From assembly GCF_020873915.1 (NCBI RefSeq), contig NZ_JAHWGP010000004.1, positions 270,474-334,473 of the forward strand: a stretch of 64,000 bases of DNA, in the 5' to 3' direction. The position numbers were made by a program, and so were the translations under genes. How positions within the stretch are numbered: position 1 is the stretch's first letter; every line of letters begins with the position of its first letter. Origin of the DNA: Streptomyces sp. DH5 (GTDB taxonomy: Bacteria; Actinomycetota; Actinomycetes; Streptomycetales; Streptomycetaceae). The notes below the pieces were generated by a model. It was not told the DNA's origin. It did no database searches and saw nothing but the letters and a program-made list of their open reading frames with translations. Positions 18,717 to 27,056 of this stretch are shown here, piece by piece.

Positions 18717-19153
18717 GGGCGCGGTTCGTCCAATGCGGGAGATGACACGACGCCGCCCAGTCTGGGCGGCCTCCACACGGCCACGAGGAGGTCGCCCAGC
18801 ATGTGGACGACGGTCATCCGGAGGGTGACGCTCCGGTCACCTGGGGGTCCGGGTCGCGGTGCCGGTCGGCGTCCGGGACACGGCCGCGGTGCCGGTCGGC
18901 GTGCGGGACACACTCACGGTGCCGGTCGCCGCCTTTGGCGGTTCCCTACAGCAGCCGTCGTCCGGCCGCGTGTCGGCGACACCACCTCACCTCAGTGACC
19001 GGCGTCACCTCCCGCCTCTGGCGGCCGCCGTTCTTTGTCCGGAGCCCACCAAGTCCGTGTTCGCGCCTTTGTCGAGCGCTGACGGTGATCGCCGTGGGGG
19101 AGCGGGTATAGCGTCGCGGTGTCCCCAACCGCCCTCACCCTCGCGGAGACCCC
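18717..19153. other. Divergent intergenic region with 30-nt repeats
   Basis: 437 nt between permease and bioY. It holds a run of three imperfect 30-nt repeats (listed separately) and a candidate -10 (TATAGC, 19107-19112) for bioY. I see no biotin-regulator site that I can name. Confidence 0.5.
18847..18930. repeat. Three imperfect ~30-nt tandem repeats
   Basis: Units at 18847-18870 (6 nt shorter), 18871-18900 and 18901-18930, sharing GTCCGGGACA...GCGGTGCCGGTCGGC. If read as protein they give a 10-residue repeat, but no supported start or stop frames it. Confidence 0.75.
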
Positions 19154-19738
19154 ATGAGCACCGCTTCCGTCACGTCCGCCCGATCCGGACTGGTCCTCGC
19201 CGACCTGGTGCCGGCCTCCCGCGTCCGGGACGCCGCGCTCGTGCTCGGCGGTGCCGCGTTGACCGGCCTGGCCGCCCAGATCGCGGTGCCCGTCCCCGGC
19301 TCCCCGGTGCCGGTGACCGGTCAGACCTTCGCCGCGCTGCTCGTCGGCACCACCCTCGGCGCCCGTCGGGGATTCGCCGCCCTCGCGGTGTACGCGCTGG
19401 TGGGCATGGCGGGTGTGCCGTGGTTCGCGGAGGGCAAGTCCGGGATGGCGATGCCGTCCTTCGGCTACGTCCTCGGCATGCTGCTCGCCGCCGTCGTGGT
19501 GGGCGCGCTCGCCCGGCGCGGCGCGGACCGCTCCGCCTGGCGGACGGCGGGCACCATGGTGCTCGGCTCCGCGATCATCTACGCCGTCGGCGTGCCCTAC
19601 CTGGCCCTTGCCACCGGTATGTCCGCCTCCGCCGCGATCGCGGCCGGCCTCACCCCGTTCCTCGTCGGCGACGCCCTGAAGGCGGCGCTGGCCATGGGCG
19701 TGCTCCCCACGGCCTGGAAGCTCCTCGACAAGCGGTAG
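19154..19738 (+). CDS. bioY: Biotin ECF transporter substrate-binding protein BioY
   Basis: 194-residue membrane protein that binds biotin as the S component of an energy-coupling factor importer. It has the BioY hallmarks: about six helices, the loop VPVPGSPVPVTGQTFAALLVG (around residues 45-65), a GARRG turn, and a late GDALKAALA helix. The ATG has GGAG a few nt upstream. No EcfA/EcfT genes are adjacent, so it either works alone, as some BioY proteins do, or uses a shared module elsewhere. A 20-bp perfect terminator follows, so it is monocistronic. Confidence 0.94.
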   Translation: MSTASVTSARSGLVLADLVPASRVRDAALVLGGAALTGLAAQIAVPVPGSPVPVTGQTFAALLVGTTLGARRGFAALAVYALVGMAGVPWFAEGKSGMAMPSFGYVLGMLLAAVVVGALARRGADRSAWRTAGTMVLGSAIIYAVGVPYLALATGMSASAAIAAGLTPFLVGDALKAALAMGVLPTAWKLLDKR

Positions 19739-19752
19739 GCGCGCGGCTCGCA

Positions 19753-19796
19753 GCGAAGAGGCTCGCCGGTCCGCGGGGACCGGCGAGCCTCTTCGC
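19753..19796 (+). terminator. Terminator after bioY
   Basis: Perfect 20-bp inverted repeat (arms 19753-19772 and 19777-19796, beginning GCGAAGAGGC) with a GCGG loop, 14 nt past the bioY stop. Confidence 0.92.
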
Positions 19797-19998
19797 GTGG
19801 CGCGGCTTGACGGTGCCGCGAGCGTGACGGGAAGCCCCGGTCAGCCGGCTCGGTACGACCGGCTTCTCCGGCGCTCCGTCTCCTCTGCTTGAACCACTCC
19901 TCGAGGTTGTGCGCATTCCCGCACGCTTCTCACGCGCTCCGCTCCCGTGCCGCCGCTCCCCGCCGCCACCCCGCGCCGCCGTCCGCGGACGGCCGTGT

Positions 19999-20004
19999 CA
20001 CACT
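19999..20004 (+). promoter_or_regulatory. -10 box of a probably leaderless transcript (rpiB)
   Basis: CACACT ends 6 nt before the rpiB ATG, and no ribosome binding site is present. Confidence 0.45.
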
Positions 20005-20010
20005 CGACGC

Positions 20011-20496
20011 ATGCGCGTGTATCTCGGCTCCGACCATGCGGGCTACGAACTCAAGAACCACCTCGTCGAGTGGCTGAAGGAAGCGGGCCATGAGCCCGTC
20101 GACTGCGGTCCGCACCTCTACGACGCCCAGGACGACTACCCGCCCTTCTGCCTCCGCGCGGCCGAGCGGACCGCCGCGGACGAGGGCGCCCTCGGCATCG
20201 TGATCGGCGGCTCCGGCAACGGCGAGCAGATCGCCGCGAACAAGGTCGACGGCGTACGGGCGGCCCTGGCGTGGAGCGAGGAGACGGCGGCCCTGGGGCG
20301 CCAGCACAACAACGCCAACGTGGTCGCGGTCGGCGCGCGCATGCACGGCCAGGACGAGGCGACGAAGTTCGTCGAGATCTTCCTGAGCACCCCGTTCTCG
20401 GGCGACGAGCGCCACATCCGCCGGATCGACATGCTCTCCGCCTACGAGACCACGGGCGACCTCCCCCCGATCCCGGCCCACCACCCCCAGCAGTAG
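20011..20496 (+). CDS. rpiB: Ribose-5-phosphate isomerase B
   Basis: Interconverts ribose-5-phosphate and ribulose-5-phosphate in the pentose phosphate pathway. 161 residues, RpiB/LacAB fold. The start MRVYLGSDHAGYELK carries the Asp8-His9 pair, and GGSGNGEQIAANK carries Glu72 where E. coli RpiB has its catalytic cysteine; this is the M. tuberculosis-type active site, with glutamate as base. A longer in-frame reading from 19909 is rejected because the ATG at 20011 matches the family start and follows a leaderless-type -10. The next gene (Nei-type glycosylase) starts 37 nt downstream with its own ribosome binding site, so they are probably one transcript. Confidence 0.95.
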   Translation: MRVYLGSDHAGYELKNHLVEWLKEAGHEPVDCGPHLYDAQDDYPPFCLRAAERTAADEGALGIVIGGSGNGEQIAANKVDGVRAALAWSEETAALGRQHNNANVVAVGARMHGQDEATKFVEIFLSTPFSGDERHIRRIDMLSAYETTGDLPPIPAHHPQQ

Positions 20497-20533
20497 ACGG
20501 CGGGACGAGGAAGAGCGAGCGAGGGGGTGACCC

Positions 20534-21361
20534 GTGCCTGAGGGCCACACGATCCACCGGCTGGCCCAGGACTACGCCGGCGCCTTCGTGACCGGCGGCC
20601 CCCTTCGCGTCACCAGCCCGCAGGGCAAGTTCAGCGACGCCGCCGCTCTTCTCGACCGCACCCCGCTGCACACCACCGACGCCCACGGCAAGCACCTCTT
20701 CCTCGGCTTCGGCGACCCCGAGCCCGCACACACCGACTGGGTCCACATCCACCTCGGCCTCTTCGGCAAGGTCACCTTCGGCCCGGCCCCGGTCCCGCCA
20801 CCCACGGACACCGTGCGCCTGCGCCTCGCCGACGACGCCTCGTACGTCGATCTGCGCGGCCCCACCACCTGCGCCCTGATCACGGACGGCGAGAAACGGG
20901 CCGTGCACCAGCGCCTCGGCCCCGACCCGCTGCGCCCGGACGCCGACCCGGCCCTCGCCTACCGCAGGATCAGCCGGAGCCGCACCACGATCGCCGCGCT
21001 CCTCATGGACCAGAAGGTCATCGCGGGCGTGGGGAACGTCTACCGCGCCGAAGTCCTCTTCCGGCACCGCATCGACCCTTATCGCGCGGGCCGGGACATC
21101 ACCCCGGACCAGTGGGACGCCGTCTGGGCCGACCTGGTCGCGCTCATGCGCGAGGGCGTCCGGCACAACCGCATCGACACCGTCCGCCCCGAGCACACCC
21201 CCGAGGCGATGGGGCGCCCGCCGCGCGTCGACGACCACGGCGGAGAGGTGTACGTCTACCGCAGGGCGAACCTGCCCTGCCACATCTGTGGCGGCGAGAT
21301 CCGCACCGCCGACCTCGCCGCCCGCAACCTCTTCTGGTGCCCCGCCTGCCAGCGCCCCTGA
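20534..21361 (+). CDS. Fpg/Nei-family DNA glycosylase (Nei2-like)
   Basis: 275-residue base-excision-repair enzyme that removes oxidised bases and cleaves the abasic site. Pro2 and Glu3 form the catalytic N-terminus after Met removal (MPEGHTIHRLA, typical of the actinobacterial Nei2 branch rather than Fpg). Lys53 is the beta-lysine in HGKH. The C-terminal zinc finger has C249, C252, C269 and C272. The GTG at 20534 follows GAGGGG. M. tuberculosis has its homologue (Rv2464c) beside rpiB too. It converges on the acetyltransferase gene with only 5 nt between stops. Confidence 0.94.
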   Translation: MPEGHTIHRLAQDYAGAFVTGGPLRVTSPQGKFSDAAALLDRTPLHTTDAHGKHLFLGFGDPEPAHTDWVHIHLGLFGKVTFGPAPVPPPTDTVRLRLADDASYVDLRGPTTCALITDGEKRAVHQRLGPDPLRPDADPALAYRRISRSRTTIAALLMDQKVIAGVGNVYRAEVLFRHRIDPYRAGRDITPDQWDAVWADLVALMREGVRHNRIDTVRPEHTPEAMGRPPRVDDHGGEVYVYRRANLPCHICGGEIRTADLAARNLFWCPACQRP

Positions 21362-21366
21362 GACCC

Positions 21367-22617
21367 TCAGAAGCCGTGCGGCAGCCACGGCGCCGGGTCG
21401 CTCCCGAACGCCAGGGACGCCTCCGCGAGCGCGCCACCGCGCAGTTCACGCACCCGGCCCGCCGACGCGAGCGCGGTGAGTGCCACCCCGCCCAGATACG
21501 CGGCACCCAACTCCCGCACCGACAGGGCGAGATCGGCGGCATCGTCGGTACGTTCGCAGGATGCCCCCTTCGCGTCGCCGCTCAGCCGCCAACGGCCCGC
21601 GTTCCAGGGGCAGAAGGCGTCCTCCACCTCCAGCACGACGTCCACGGGCGCCCGGTACGTCCGCGCCCCGAGCGCCGCGCCGACGTCCACCAGCCGTACG
21701 TACAGCGCGTCCCGCAGCCTCGGTCGGCACCGGCGTATGTCCGACACCAGGTACTGCCAGTTCTCGTCCACGGGCCGTCCCCGCGCCACCAGTCTCGACG
21801 TCAGGTCGATGTCGAACAGGAAGCGCCACAGCGCCGCGCCGGCCGCCGGATCCAGCGCCTCCAGGGCGCTGAGGACCACCTCCCCCTCGGGCCCGCCCGG
21901 TTCCCAGGAGGGCTTCACGCGGAACCGGGCGTACCCGACCGTCCGGCCGTCCCGCTCGGCCACCACGCAACTCAGCGGTGACGCACCACCCCGCCCGCTC
22001 TCCGGGTCGAGCACCCCCAGCCGCTCCCAGCCCGGGCCCCGCGCCACCATTCCCGGGCGCTCCGGCACCAGCCGGGCGTAGACCGCCTCACAGGCGTCCA
22101 GCGCGTCGGCGGGATCCACATACCGCAGGCGTACGTCATCCGTACCGGGCGGCACCGACAGCCCCGCGCGCCCGGTGTCGATCTCCGCGTCCGTCTGGAA
22201 GGTCGCCGCTCCGTACCCGAACCGGCCGTAGATCGCCGGCTCCGACGCCGTCAGCACCGCCAGCGGCTCGCCCCAGGACCGGACGTCGTCCAACTGCCGC
22301 CGCATCAAGGACGTCAGCAGCCCGCGCCGCCGGTGCGTGGCCGCCACGCCGACCATCGTGACCCCCGCCGCCGGCACGGACGCGCCACCGGGCACGGTCA
22401 GCCGGAAGCGGAACGCGCCCGCCGACGCCACGCACTCCTCACCCTCCCAGGCGCCCAGGAAGCGGTCGTACTCGGTCAGCGCGCGCCACAGTTCCCGCTC
22501 CTCCTCCGCCTCCGGGGGCTCGCCGAACGCACGGATGAGGTTCGCGTACAACTTGTCCCATTCCTCCGGCTTCAACACCCGGAGTTCGGGCGCGGGGCCC
22601 GTCAGCTCGTTCGCCAT
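21367..22617 (-). CDS. Eis-like GNAT N-acetyltransferase
   Basis: 416-residue protein with the Eis architecture: an N-terminal GNAT domain (about 1-160; acetyl-CoA loop near VGVAATHRRRGLLTSLMRRQ), a second, degenerate GNAT domain, and a C-terminal sterol-carrier-like domain. The chain ends in Phe (LPHGF), and Eis enzymes use their C-terminal carboxylate as catalytic base. Eis proteins acetylate amines such as aminoglycosides or lysines; the native substrate here is unknown. The ATG at 22617 is chosen over a longer frame from 22749. TAGGCA lies 7 nt upstream, so it may be leaderless. Divergent from the phosphatase gene. Confidence 0.9.
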   Translation of the reverse strand: MANELTGPAPELRVLKPEEWDKLYANLIRAFGEPPEAEEERELWRALTEYDRFLGAWEGEECVASAGAFRFRLTVPGGASVPAAGVTMVGVAATHRRRGLLTSLMRRQLDDVRSWGEPLAVLTASEPAIYGRFGYGAATFQTDAEIDTGRAGLSVPPGTDDVRLRYVDPADALDACEAVYARLVPERPGMVARGPGWERLGVLDPESGRGGASPLSCVVAERDGRTVGYARFRVKPSWEPGGPEGEVVLSALEALDPAAGAALWRFLFDIDLTSRLVARGRPVDENWQYLVSDIRRCRPRLRDALYVRLVDVGAALGARTYRAPVDVVLEVEDAFCPWNAGRWRLSGDAKGASCERTDDAADLALSVRELGAAYLGGVALTALASAGRVRELRGGALAEASLAFGSDPAPWLPHGF

Positions 22618-22766
22618 GGACCCATGCCTACCAGCACAATGCGGGGCGAGCGACGGAATTTCTCCCGGGTGCCCCCACGGCGGCGTTCCGTGCAGTTCAC
22701 TGTGATGGTCGCCCCCGTCGGAGGGGACAACCAGGACCTCCCGTGCCAAGCGGCCGGTCCGATGGA

Positions 22767-22772
22767 TAGGGT
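22767..22772 (+). promoter_or_regulatory. -10 box close to the phosphatase start
   Basis: TAGGGT ends 9 nt before the ATG at 22782, with no ribosome binding site between, so the transcript would have at most 2-3 nt of leader. Confidence 0.45.
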
Positions 22773-22781
22773 CCCGAACTA

Positions 22782-23960
22782 ATGGCAGCAGGACGAGAGC
22801 GGCGCGCGGAAGCCGACACGTTCACGGCCCGGTTGAAGAAGCAGTGGCACCGGGCCCGCGTCGGCGTGCGCCGAGCCGCCGTCGACTACTTCCGCGGGGA
22901 CGGCTCGGACTGGATCGCGCTCGCCGCGCTGCTCCTGACCGTCCCGCTGATCGCGGCCGGCACCCTCGCCAACTCCGTGTGGTGCGCGCCGGCCGCACTG
23001 GTCGTCCCGATCGTCGTGGGCGGCCTGCTGCTGCGCCCGGCGAGCCTGCTCGGCCTCTACGCGGCCGCGGCGGGGGCGCTGATCGTGGAGGCGGTGCAGC
23101 TCGGCCCCTACACCGAGGGCGCCGCCCGGGTCACCCCCGGCGTGGTCCTCGTCGTCGCCGCCTGTGGTTTCTTCGGGCTGCTCGTCGCCCAGTTCCGCAG
23201 CCGGGTGGGCGTGCCCTGGCGGCGCGGCGGCACCATGCTGTTCGACCTGCGCGAGCGGATCCGGGTGCAGAGCAAGCTGCCGAAGCTGCCGGACGGCTGG
23301 CACCGCGAGATGGCGCTGCGCCCGGCGGGCGGACAGTCGTTCTCCGGTGACTTCGTGGTCGCGGCCCGCACCAACGGCGGGCGCACACTGGAGGTCGTCC
23401 TGACGGACGTCTCCGGCAAGGGCATGGACGCCGGTTCGCGCGCCCTGCTGCTGTCGGGCGCCTTCGGCGGTCTGCTCGGCAGCCTCCCGCCGCACTCCTT
23501 CCTCCCCGCCGCCAACGGCTACCTGCTCCGTCAGGACTGGGACGAGGGCTTCGCCACCTCCATCCACCTGGTCCTCGACCTGGACTCCGGCGACTACGAG
23601 TTGTACTCCGCCGGGCACCCGCCGGGCCTCCAGCTCAGCGCGGGCAGCGGACGCTGGGAGGAGAAGGCCGCCGACGGCCCCCTGCTGGGGGTGTACGACG
23701 GCGCCCAGTTCGACTCGGTGAAGGGCTCGCTGCGGCCCGGGGACGTCCTGATGCTGTTCACCGACGGCCTAGTGGAGACCTCCGAACGGGACATGGTGGA
23801 GGGCATCGACCGCCTCACCGGCGAGGCCGACCGCTATGTCGCCGGAGGTTTCCACGGCGCCGCCTGGCACCTCATCGAGTCGGTCGCCAAGGACGTCAAC
23901 GACGACCGTGCCCTGCTGCTCATATGCCGGGAGGGCCCGACGGCCGCCGCGGCCCGCTGA
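22782..23960 (+). CDS. Membrane-anchored SpoIIE-type PP2C phosphatase
   Basis: 392 residues: a basic N-terminus, four or so transmembrane helices at about 42-140, then a SpoIIE/RsbU-like phosphatase domain (about 170-385) with the metal-binding motifs SFSGDF, DVSGKGMDAG and FTDGLVE. Such enzymes dephosphorylate anti-sigma-factor antagonists in partner-switching systems, and Streptomyces have many. No anti-anti-sigma or kinase gene is adjacent, so the partner is unknown. The ATG at 22782 has a -10-like TAGGGT 9 nt before it. The HD gene begins 22 nt after the stop but has its own -10. Confidence 0.92.
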   Translation: MAAGRERRAEADTFTARLKKQWHRARVGVRRAAVDYFRGDGSDWIALAALLLTVPLIAAGTLANSVWCAPAALVVPIVVGGLLLRPASLLGLYAAAAGALIVEAVQLGPYTEGAARVTPGVVLVVAACGFFGLLVAQFRSRVGVPWRRGGTMLFDLRERIRVQSKLPKLPDGWHREMALRPAGGQSFSGDFVVAARTNGGRTLEVVLTDVSGKGMDAGSRALLLSGAFGGLLGSLPPHSFLPAANGYLLRQDWDEGFATSIHLVLDLDSGDYELYSAGHPPGLQLSAGSGRWEEKAADGPLLGVYDGAQFDSVKGSLRPGDVLMLFTDGLVETSERDMVEGIDRLTGEADRYVAGGFHGAAWHLIESVAKDVNDDRALLLICREGPTAAAAR

Positions 23961-23970
23961 ACTCCCGGTG

Positions 23971-23976
23971 CAGACT
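23971..23976 (+). promoter_or_regulatory. -10 box of a probably leaderless transcript (HD gene)
   Basis: CAGACT ends 6 nt before the ATG at 23983; no ribosome binding site. Confidence 0.4.
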
Positions 23977-23982
23977 GGACGG

Positions 23983-24441
23983 ATGATCGAGACACCGAGC
24001 ACCCCGCCGACCCTCGACCGGGTGGAGGCCGTCGCCCGCGCCGCGCACGCCGGCCAGACCGACAAGGCGGGCCGCCCCTACGCCGAGCACCTCCAGGCCG
24101 TCGCCGAGGGCGTGCGGGCGCGCGGCGGCGACCAGGATCAGATCGCGGCGGCCTGGCTGCACGACGCCGTCGAGGACGGCAGACTCACGGCGCGGTGGCT
24201 CGACGAGGCGCCGCTCACCCGGCGCACCAAGGACATCGTCCTCGCGGTCACCAAGCGGCCCGGGGAGCCGCCGGAGGCGTACGCGGCCCGCATCCTCGAC
24301 ACCCCCGGCGCGCTGCTGGTGAAGGAGGCCGACCTGGCGCACAACGCCGACCCGGCCCGGCTCGCGGTCCTCGACGGTGCCACCCGGAAACGACTGGCCG
24401 AGAAGTACGCGCGGATGCGCGCACTCCTCGGCCTCGGGTGA
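23983..24441 (+). CDS. HD-domain protein, RSH hydrolase-like (152 aa)
   Basis: 152-residue stand-alone HD-domain protein. It resembles the ppGpp-hydrolase half of RelA/SpoT proteins: an AGQTDKAGRPYAEHLQAVA segment near residue 27 (the RSH HxxxxGqxR region without the histidine), the metal motif WLHDAVED at about 58-65, and KEADLAHNADP near 115. Small alarmone hydrolases have this size, but substrate specificity is not proven by sequence. The ATG at 23983 is preferred over a longer frame overlapping the phosphatase. The stop lies 18 nt from the convergent acyltransferase stop. Confidence 0.88.
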   Translation: MIETPSTPPTLDRVEAVARAAHAGQTDKAGRPYAEHLQAVAEGVRARGGDQDQIAAAWLHDAVEDGRLTARWLDEAPLTRRTKDIVLAVTKRPGEPPEAYAARILDTPGALLVKEADLAHNADPARLAVLDGATRKRLAEKYARMRALLGLG

Positions 24442-24459
24442 AAGGGGAGCGGCGCCCGG

Positions 24460-25647
24460 CTACGCGTCGACCTTCTCGCGCGGCTCCCGCTGCTCCACCC
24501 GCTCGCGTGCCGGGACCGGCTGTGCGGCGTCGCGCTTGAACGCCCACTCCATCCTGGGCTCCACCACGCACCGGAAGGCCCGCTGCACCGGCCCGCCGCA
24601 CAGGAACGTCACCATGGCGGCCGCGAGGACGGTCACCACGACCGCGCCGAGCGGTGTGTGCAGCGCGGCCGGCTCGAACCAGCCCTGGTAGTCACCGCCC
24701 TTCACCACGAAACCGTGCAGCAGGTAGCCGTACAGCGTGCCCGCGCCGAGCGCGGTGAACCACGTGCGGCGGCCCGGCACCCAGGCGAAGAAGCAGGCGG
24801 TCAGCAGCAGTGAGCAGCCGAACGTCACCAGCACCATGACCGGACCGGCCCACCACGGACCCCCCAGTTCCTGCGCGGAGTCGCGGTGGTAGAACCACGC
24901 GGCGCTCATCCGCGGCACGGCCAGCCAGCTCAGGATCAGCGCCGTCGCGAACACCGGAACCGCGGCGACGCGTACCGACCGGCGGCGCACCAGGCGGAAG
25001 TGCTCGGGCCGCAGGCACAGGCCGAGCACGAAGTACGGCAGGAACTGCAGCACGCGCTGGAGGTCGAGGTCGTTGCCGATCTCGGGGCTGACGCTGGCCA
25101 GCATGGCGATGCCGAGGGCCAGCGGCAGGGGGTGGCGGACCAGCTTCCAGATGGGCGTGGTCAGCCGCCAGACGAACAGGGCGACCAGGAACCAGGTCAG
25201 GTACCAGGGATCGAGGAGGCTGATCTCCTGCTGCGGGTCGTTGTCGACGAACCGCTTGAAGAGGGGGTAGGCGGTCTCGAACACGATGTACGGCACGGCG
25301 ACGCCGGTGATCAGCCGCCGCAGCCGGTCGGAGCGCATGTCGAAGCCGCGCGAGAAGTACCCGGAGATGATGATGAAGGCCGGCATGTGGAACGCGTAAA
25401 CGACCGAGTACGCCGCCTCCAGGGTCCGGCTGTCACCCTTGATCGGCTCCCACGCGTGGCCCACGGCCACCAGCACGATCGCCAGGTACTTGGCGTTGTC
25501 GAAGAACGCGTCGCGCTGTTTGCCGGACGGGGCCGGCCGTTCGTCTTCCTTGCTGTTGGTGCGCGGGCTGGGCACTCCGTCCGCCGGTGACTGTGCCGGG
25601 GGGAGTGGTGTCCTGCGGTTGCCGTACGGTCGCTGCGAGTTCGTCAC
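24460..25647 (-). CDS. Acyltransferase-3 family membrane protein
   Basis: 395-residue integral membrane acyltransferase. After a disordered N-terminus (1-45, Pro/Ser/Arg-rich), about ten helices follow. The family signature regions are present: FFDNAKYLAIVLVAVGHAWEP with the conserved His (about residue 63), and FHMPAFIIISGYFSR. Such proteins acylate sugars or cell-wall components on the membrane. The GTG at 25647 has GGAGGG 4-5 nt upstream on the minus strand. A TAGGGT -10 lies about 85 nt before the start. No sugar-biosynthesis gene is next to it, so the target is unknown. Confidence 0.9.
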   Translation of the reverse strand: MTNSQRPYGNRRTPLPPAQSPADGVPSPRTNSKEDERPAPSGKQRDAFFDNAKYLAIVLVAVGHAWEPIKGDSRTLEAAYSVVYAFHMPAFIIISGYFSRGFDMRSDRLRRLITGVAVPYIVFETAYPLFKRFVDNDPQQEISLLDPWYLTWFLVALFVWRLTTPIWKLVRHPLPLALGIAMLASVSPEIGNDLDLQRVLQFLPYFVLGLCLRPEHFRLVRRRSVRVAAVPVFATALILSWLAVPRMSAAWFYHRDSAQELGGPWWAGPVMVLVTFGCSLLLTACFFAWVPGRRTWFTALGAGTLYGYLLHGFVVKGGDYQGWFEPAALHTPLGAVVVTVLAAAMVTFLCGGPVQRAFRCVVEPRMEWAFKRDAAQPVPARERVEQREPREKVDA

Positions 25648-26280
25648 TGACCCTCCCGGCGGGAACTCGGGGAGACGATCGGTGAACTCGCTGCGCTTGC
25701 GGGGGACGAGGCAGCGTGGAACATCTGAGGCACCCTAGCGTTGTCCGTGGGATTCCGTAAAACGCCCGACGTCGTTACCGGTATTCAGTTCGGATACCCC
25801 GGATCGGGGAAAGTGGGCATGCCGCTGAAGTGATGGCCGACACATGACCACCCAAAGGGGTTTGATTGCCTTTGACTGGCCTGGACGACCGCACTTGTCA
25901 GGATCCTTCAGGATTAAGCCGTGCATGAGGTCGGCAGGCGACTCCGGCGGTATGTCCTCCTCTGTCCCCTTCGGGGAGCTGCCCTGCGGGGCCGTCGGGG
26001 TGTCTGCGGTGACTATTCGAATTACCTGCGAACGCGTTGTGTGGAAATGGCGACGGCCCTGTCGAATTCCCGCGCGGGTGCTTCTTCGAATTGTCGTGCG
26101 ACACGCGGCCGTTGGCGTTCCGCGGCGGGTGCGCCCCGATGCGCGGGGACGCCGCGGAACGGATGATGCGTCAGCCGCCTCATGACGCGGCCGTGTTGGT
26201 GGCACGATGGTTCTGGCGGGGTGCGCGGGGTCGCGTCGCCCGGGCCGGGGAAGCCGAACCGACCGAGGGTGTGATCAGTT
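25648..26280. other. Gene-poor AT-richer spacer
   Basis: 633 nt without a supported gene. It holds the acyltransferase promoter, a hairpin GGTATTC/GGATACC (25780-25798) and the direct repeat TCAGGAT-N3-TCAGGAT (25898-25914). Open frames here lack ribosome binding sites and codon bias. Confidence 0.5.
25732..25737 (-). promoter_or_regulatory. -10 box of the acyltransferase promoter
   Basis: TAGGGT on the minus strand, about 85 nt before the GTG; the -35 is weak (TTACGG at 17-nt spacing). Confidence 0.4.
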
Positions 26281-26475
26281 GTGGCCATTTCACTGTCTGT
26301 GGTGCTGCTGTTGGCGATCATCCTGGTGGTGCTGCTGAGAGGCGGCTCCATCAAGGCGGGGCCGGCGATCGTCGCCGTCCTCTTCGGCTTCTTCCTCGCC
26401 TCCACCGGCATGGCCGACGACATCCAGCGGTTCCTGGACTCGATAGCGGACATGATCAACTCGATCAGCTTCTGA
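26281..26475 (+). CDS. Small hydrophobic protein (64 aa)
   Basis: 64 residues: an N-terminal transmembrane helix (about 3-20, SLSVVLLLAIILVVLLRGG), a second hydrophobic stretch (26-43, AGPAIVAVLFGFFLASTG), and an amphipathic C-terminal helix (DDIQRFLDSIADMINSISF). The GTG at 26281 is preceded by GAGGG at 26265-26269, rather far (about 11 nt). Codon use is strongly Streptomyces-like, so it is a real gene. I recall similar small proteins as widespread in Streptomyces, but know of no function. It stands alone between the acyltransferase and the tRNA genes. Confidence 0.8.
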   Translation: MAISLSVVLLLAIILVVLLRGGSIKAGPAIVAVLFGFFLASTGMADDIQRFLDSIADMINSISF

Positions 26476-26618
26476 CGGCCCTGCGCCCCTCGGTCCGCGA
26501 CACCGCGACCGCCCGCCGTTCCCCGCCTGTGCGCCTGCGGACCGGGCGCGCCTGCCGACCGTGCGCGCCTGCCGACCGCGCGCACACGAGGTCGACAGGT
26601 TCGACCTCGGGCGATCCG

Positions 26619-26841
26619 CTCGCTGAGCCCGGTCCTCACCCGGTGGCCGTGCCCGGTGTGCCGGACGACCTCGCCACTGATTCGGGGTTCCCGCCGCCGG
26701 GAGGATCCCTCCCGGCGGCATGGACCCGCTGTCCGCCGGGCCGGCGGCGTGGGGCGCGCCGCCGATGCGGATGAAGACCCCGAAGGGCCGGCGGCTGACG
26801 ACCCGGCCGGTGACACGCGTGCCCGCCGACAGTGCGGACAC
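26619..26841 (-). pseudogene. Frameshifted S1-like RNA-binding domain remnant
   Basis: On the minus strand a GTG at 26841 (GGAGGG upstream) opens VSALSAGTRVTGRVV then SRRPFGVFIRIGG, the opening of an S1/OB-fold domain like that of the small S1-type proteins I recall from Streptomyces. At about 26690 the frame is lost; the matching second half (ISGEVVRHTGHGHRVRTGLSE) continues in the neighbouring frame. Removing one base from the four-G run at 26684-26687 would join the two. No stop closes the second frame near the expected length. Either a decayed gene or a sequencing error in a G-run. Confidence 0.6.
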
Positions 26842-27004
26842 CGTCGCCGGCCGCCCTCCGTGGACCTGCTCCGGGGAGGAATCGTCGGGCCGGCCGCGTC
26901 CGGTCACGGGGCCGGCTCGCCAGGGTTGTCGTTCGGGCGGAGATCCCGGAGCAGGTCCGCCGGGGCGCACCGGGCGCACGACCGGCCGGCAACCCAGGAG
27001 AACG

Positions 27005-27048
27005 CTCAGGGCCAGGCCGGAGGAGTGATCCTGCGACCTGGCCCTGAG
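27005..27048 (-). terminator. Terminator after tRNA-Gly
   Basis: 12-bp inverted repeat CTCAGGGCCAGG (27005-27016) / CCTGGCCCTGAG (27037-27048), with an inner AGGA/TCCT stem in the loop, directly 3' of the tRNA on the minus strand. Confidence 0.8.
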
Positions 27049-27056
27049 CCGTACGG

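Larger units (their letters stand above)
26476..27056. other. Gene-poor spacer with short repeats
   Basis: 581 nt. It contains three imperfect copies of a 17-18-nt GCGCCTGCCGACCG unit at about 26529-26580, the S1-domain remnant (26619-26841, minus strand) and the tRNA-Gly terminator. Nothing else is supported. Confidence 0.5.
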
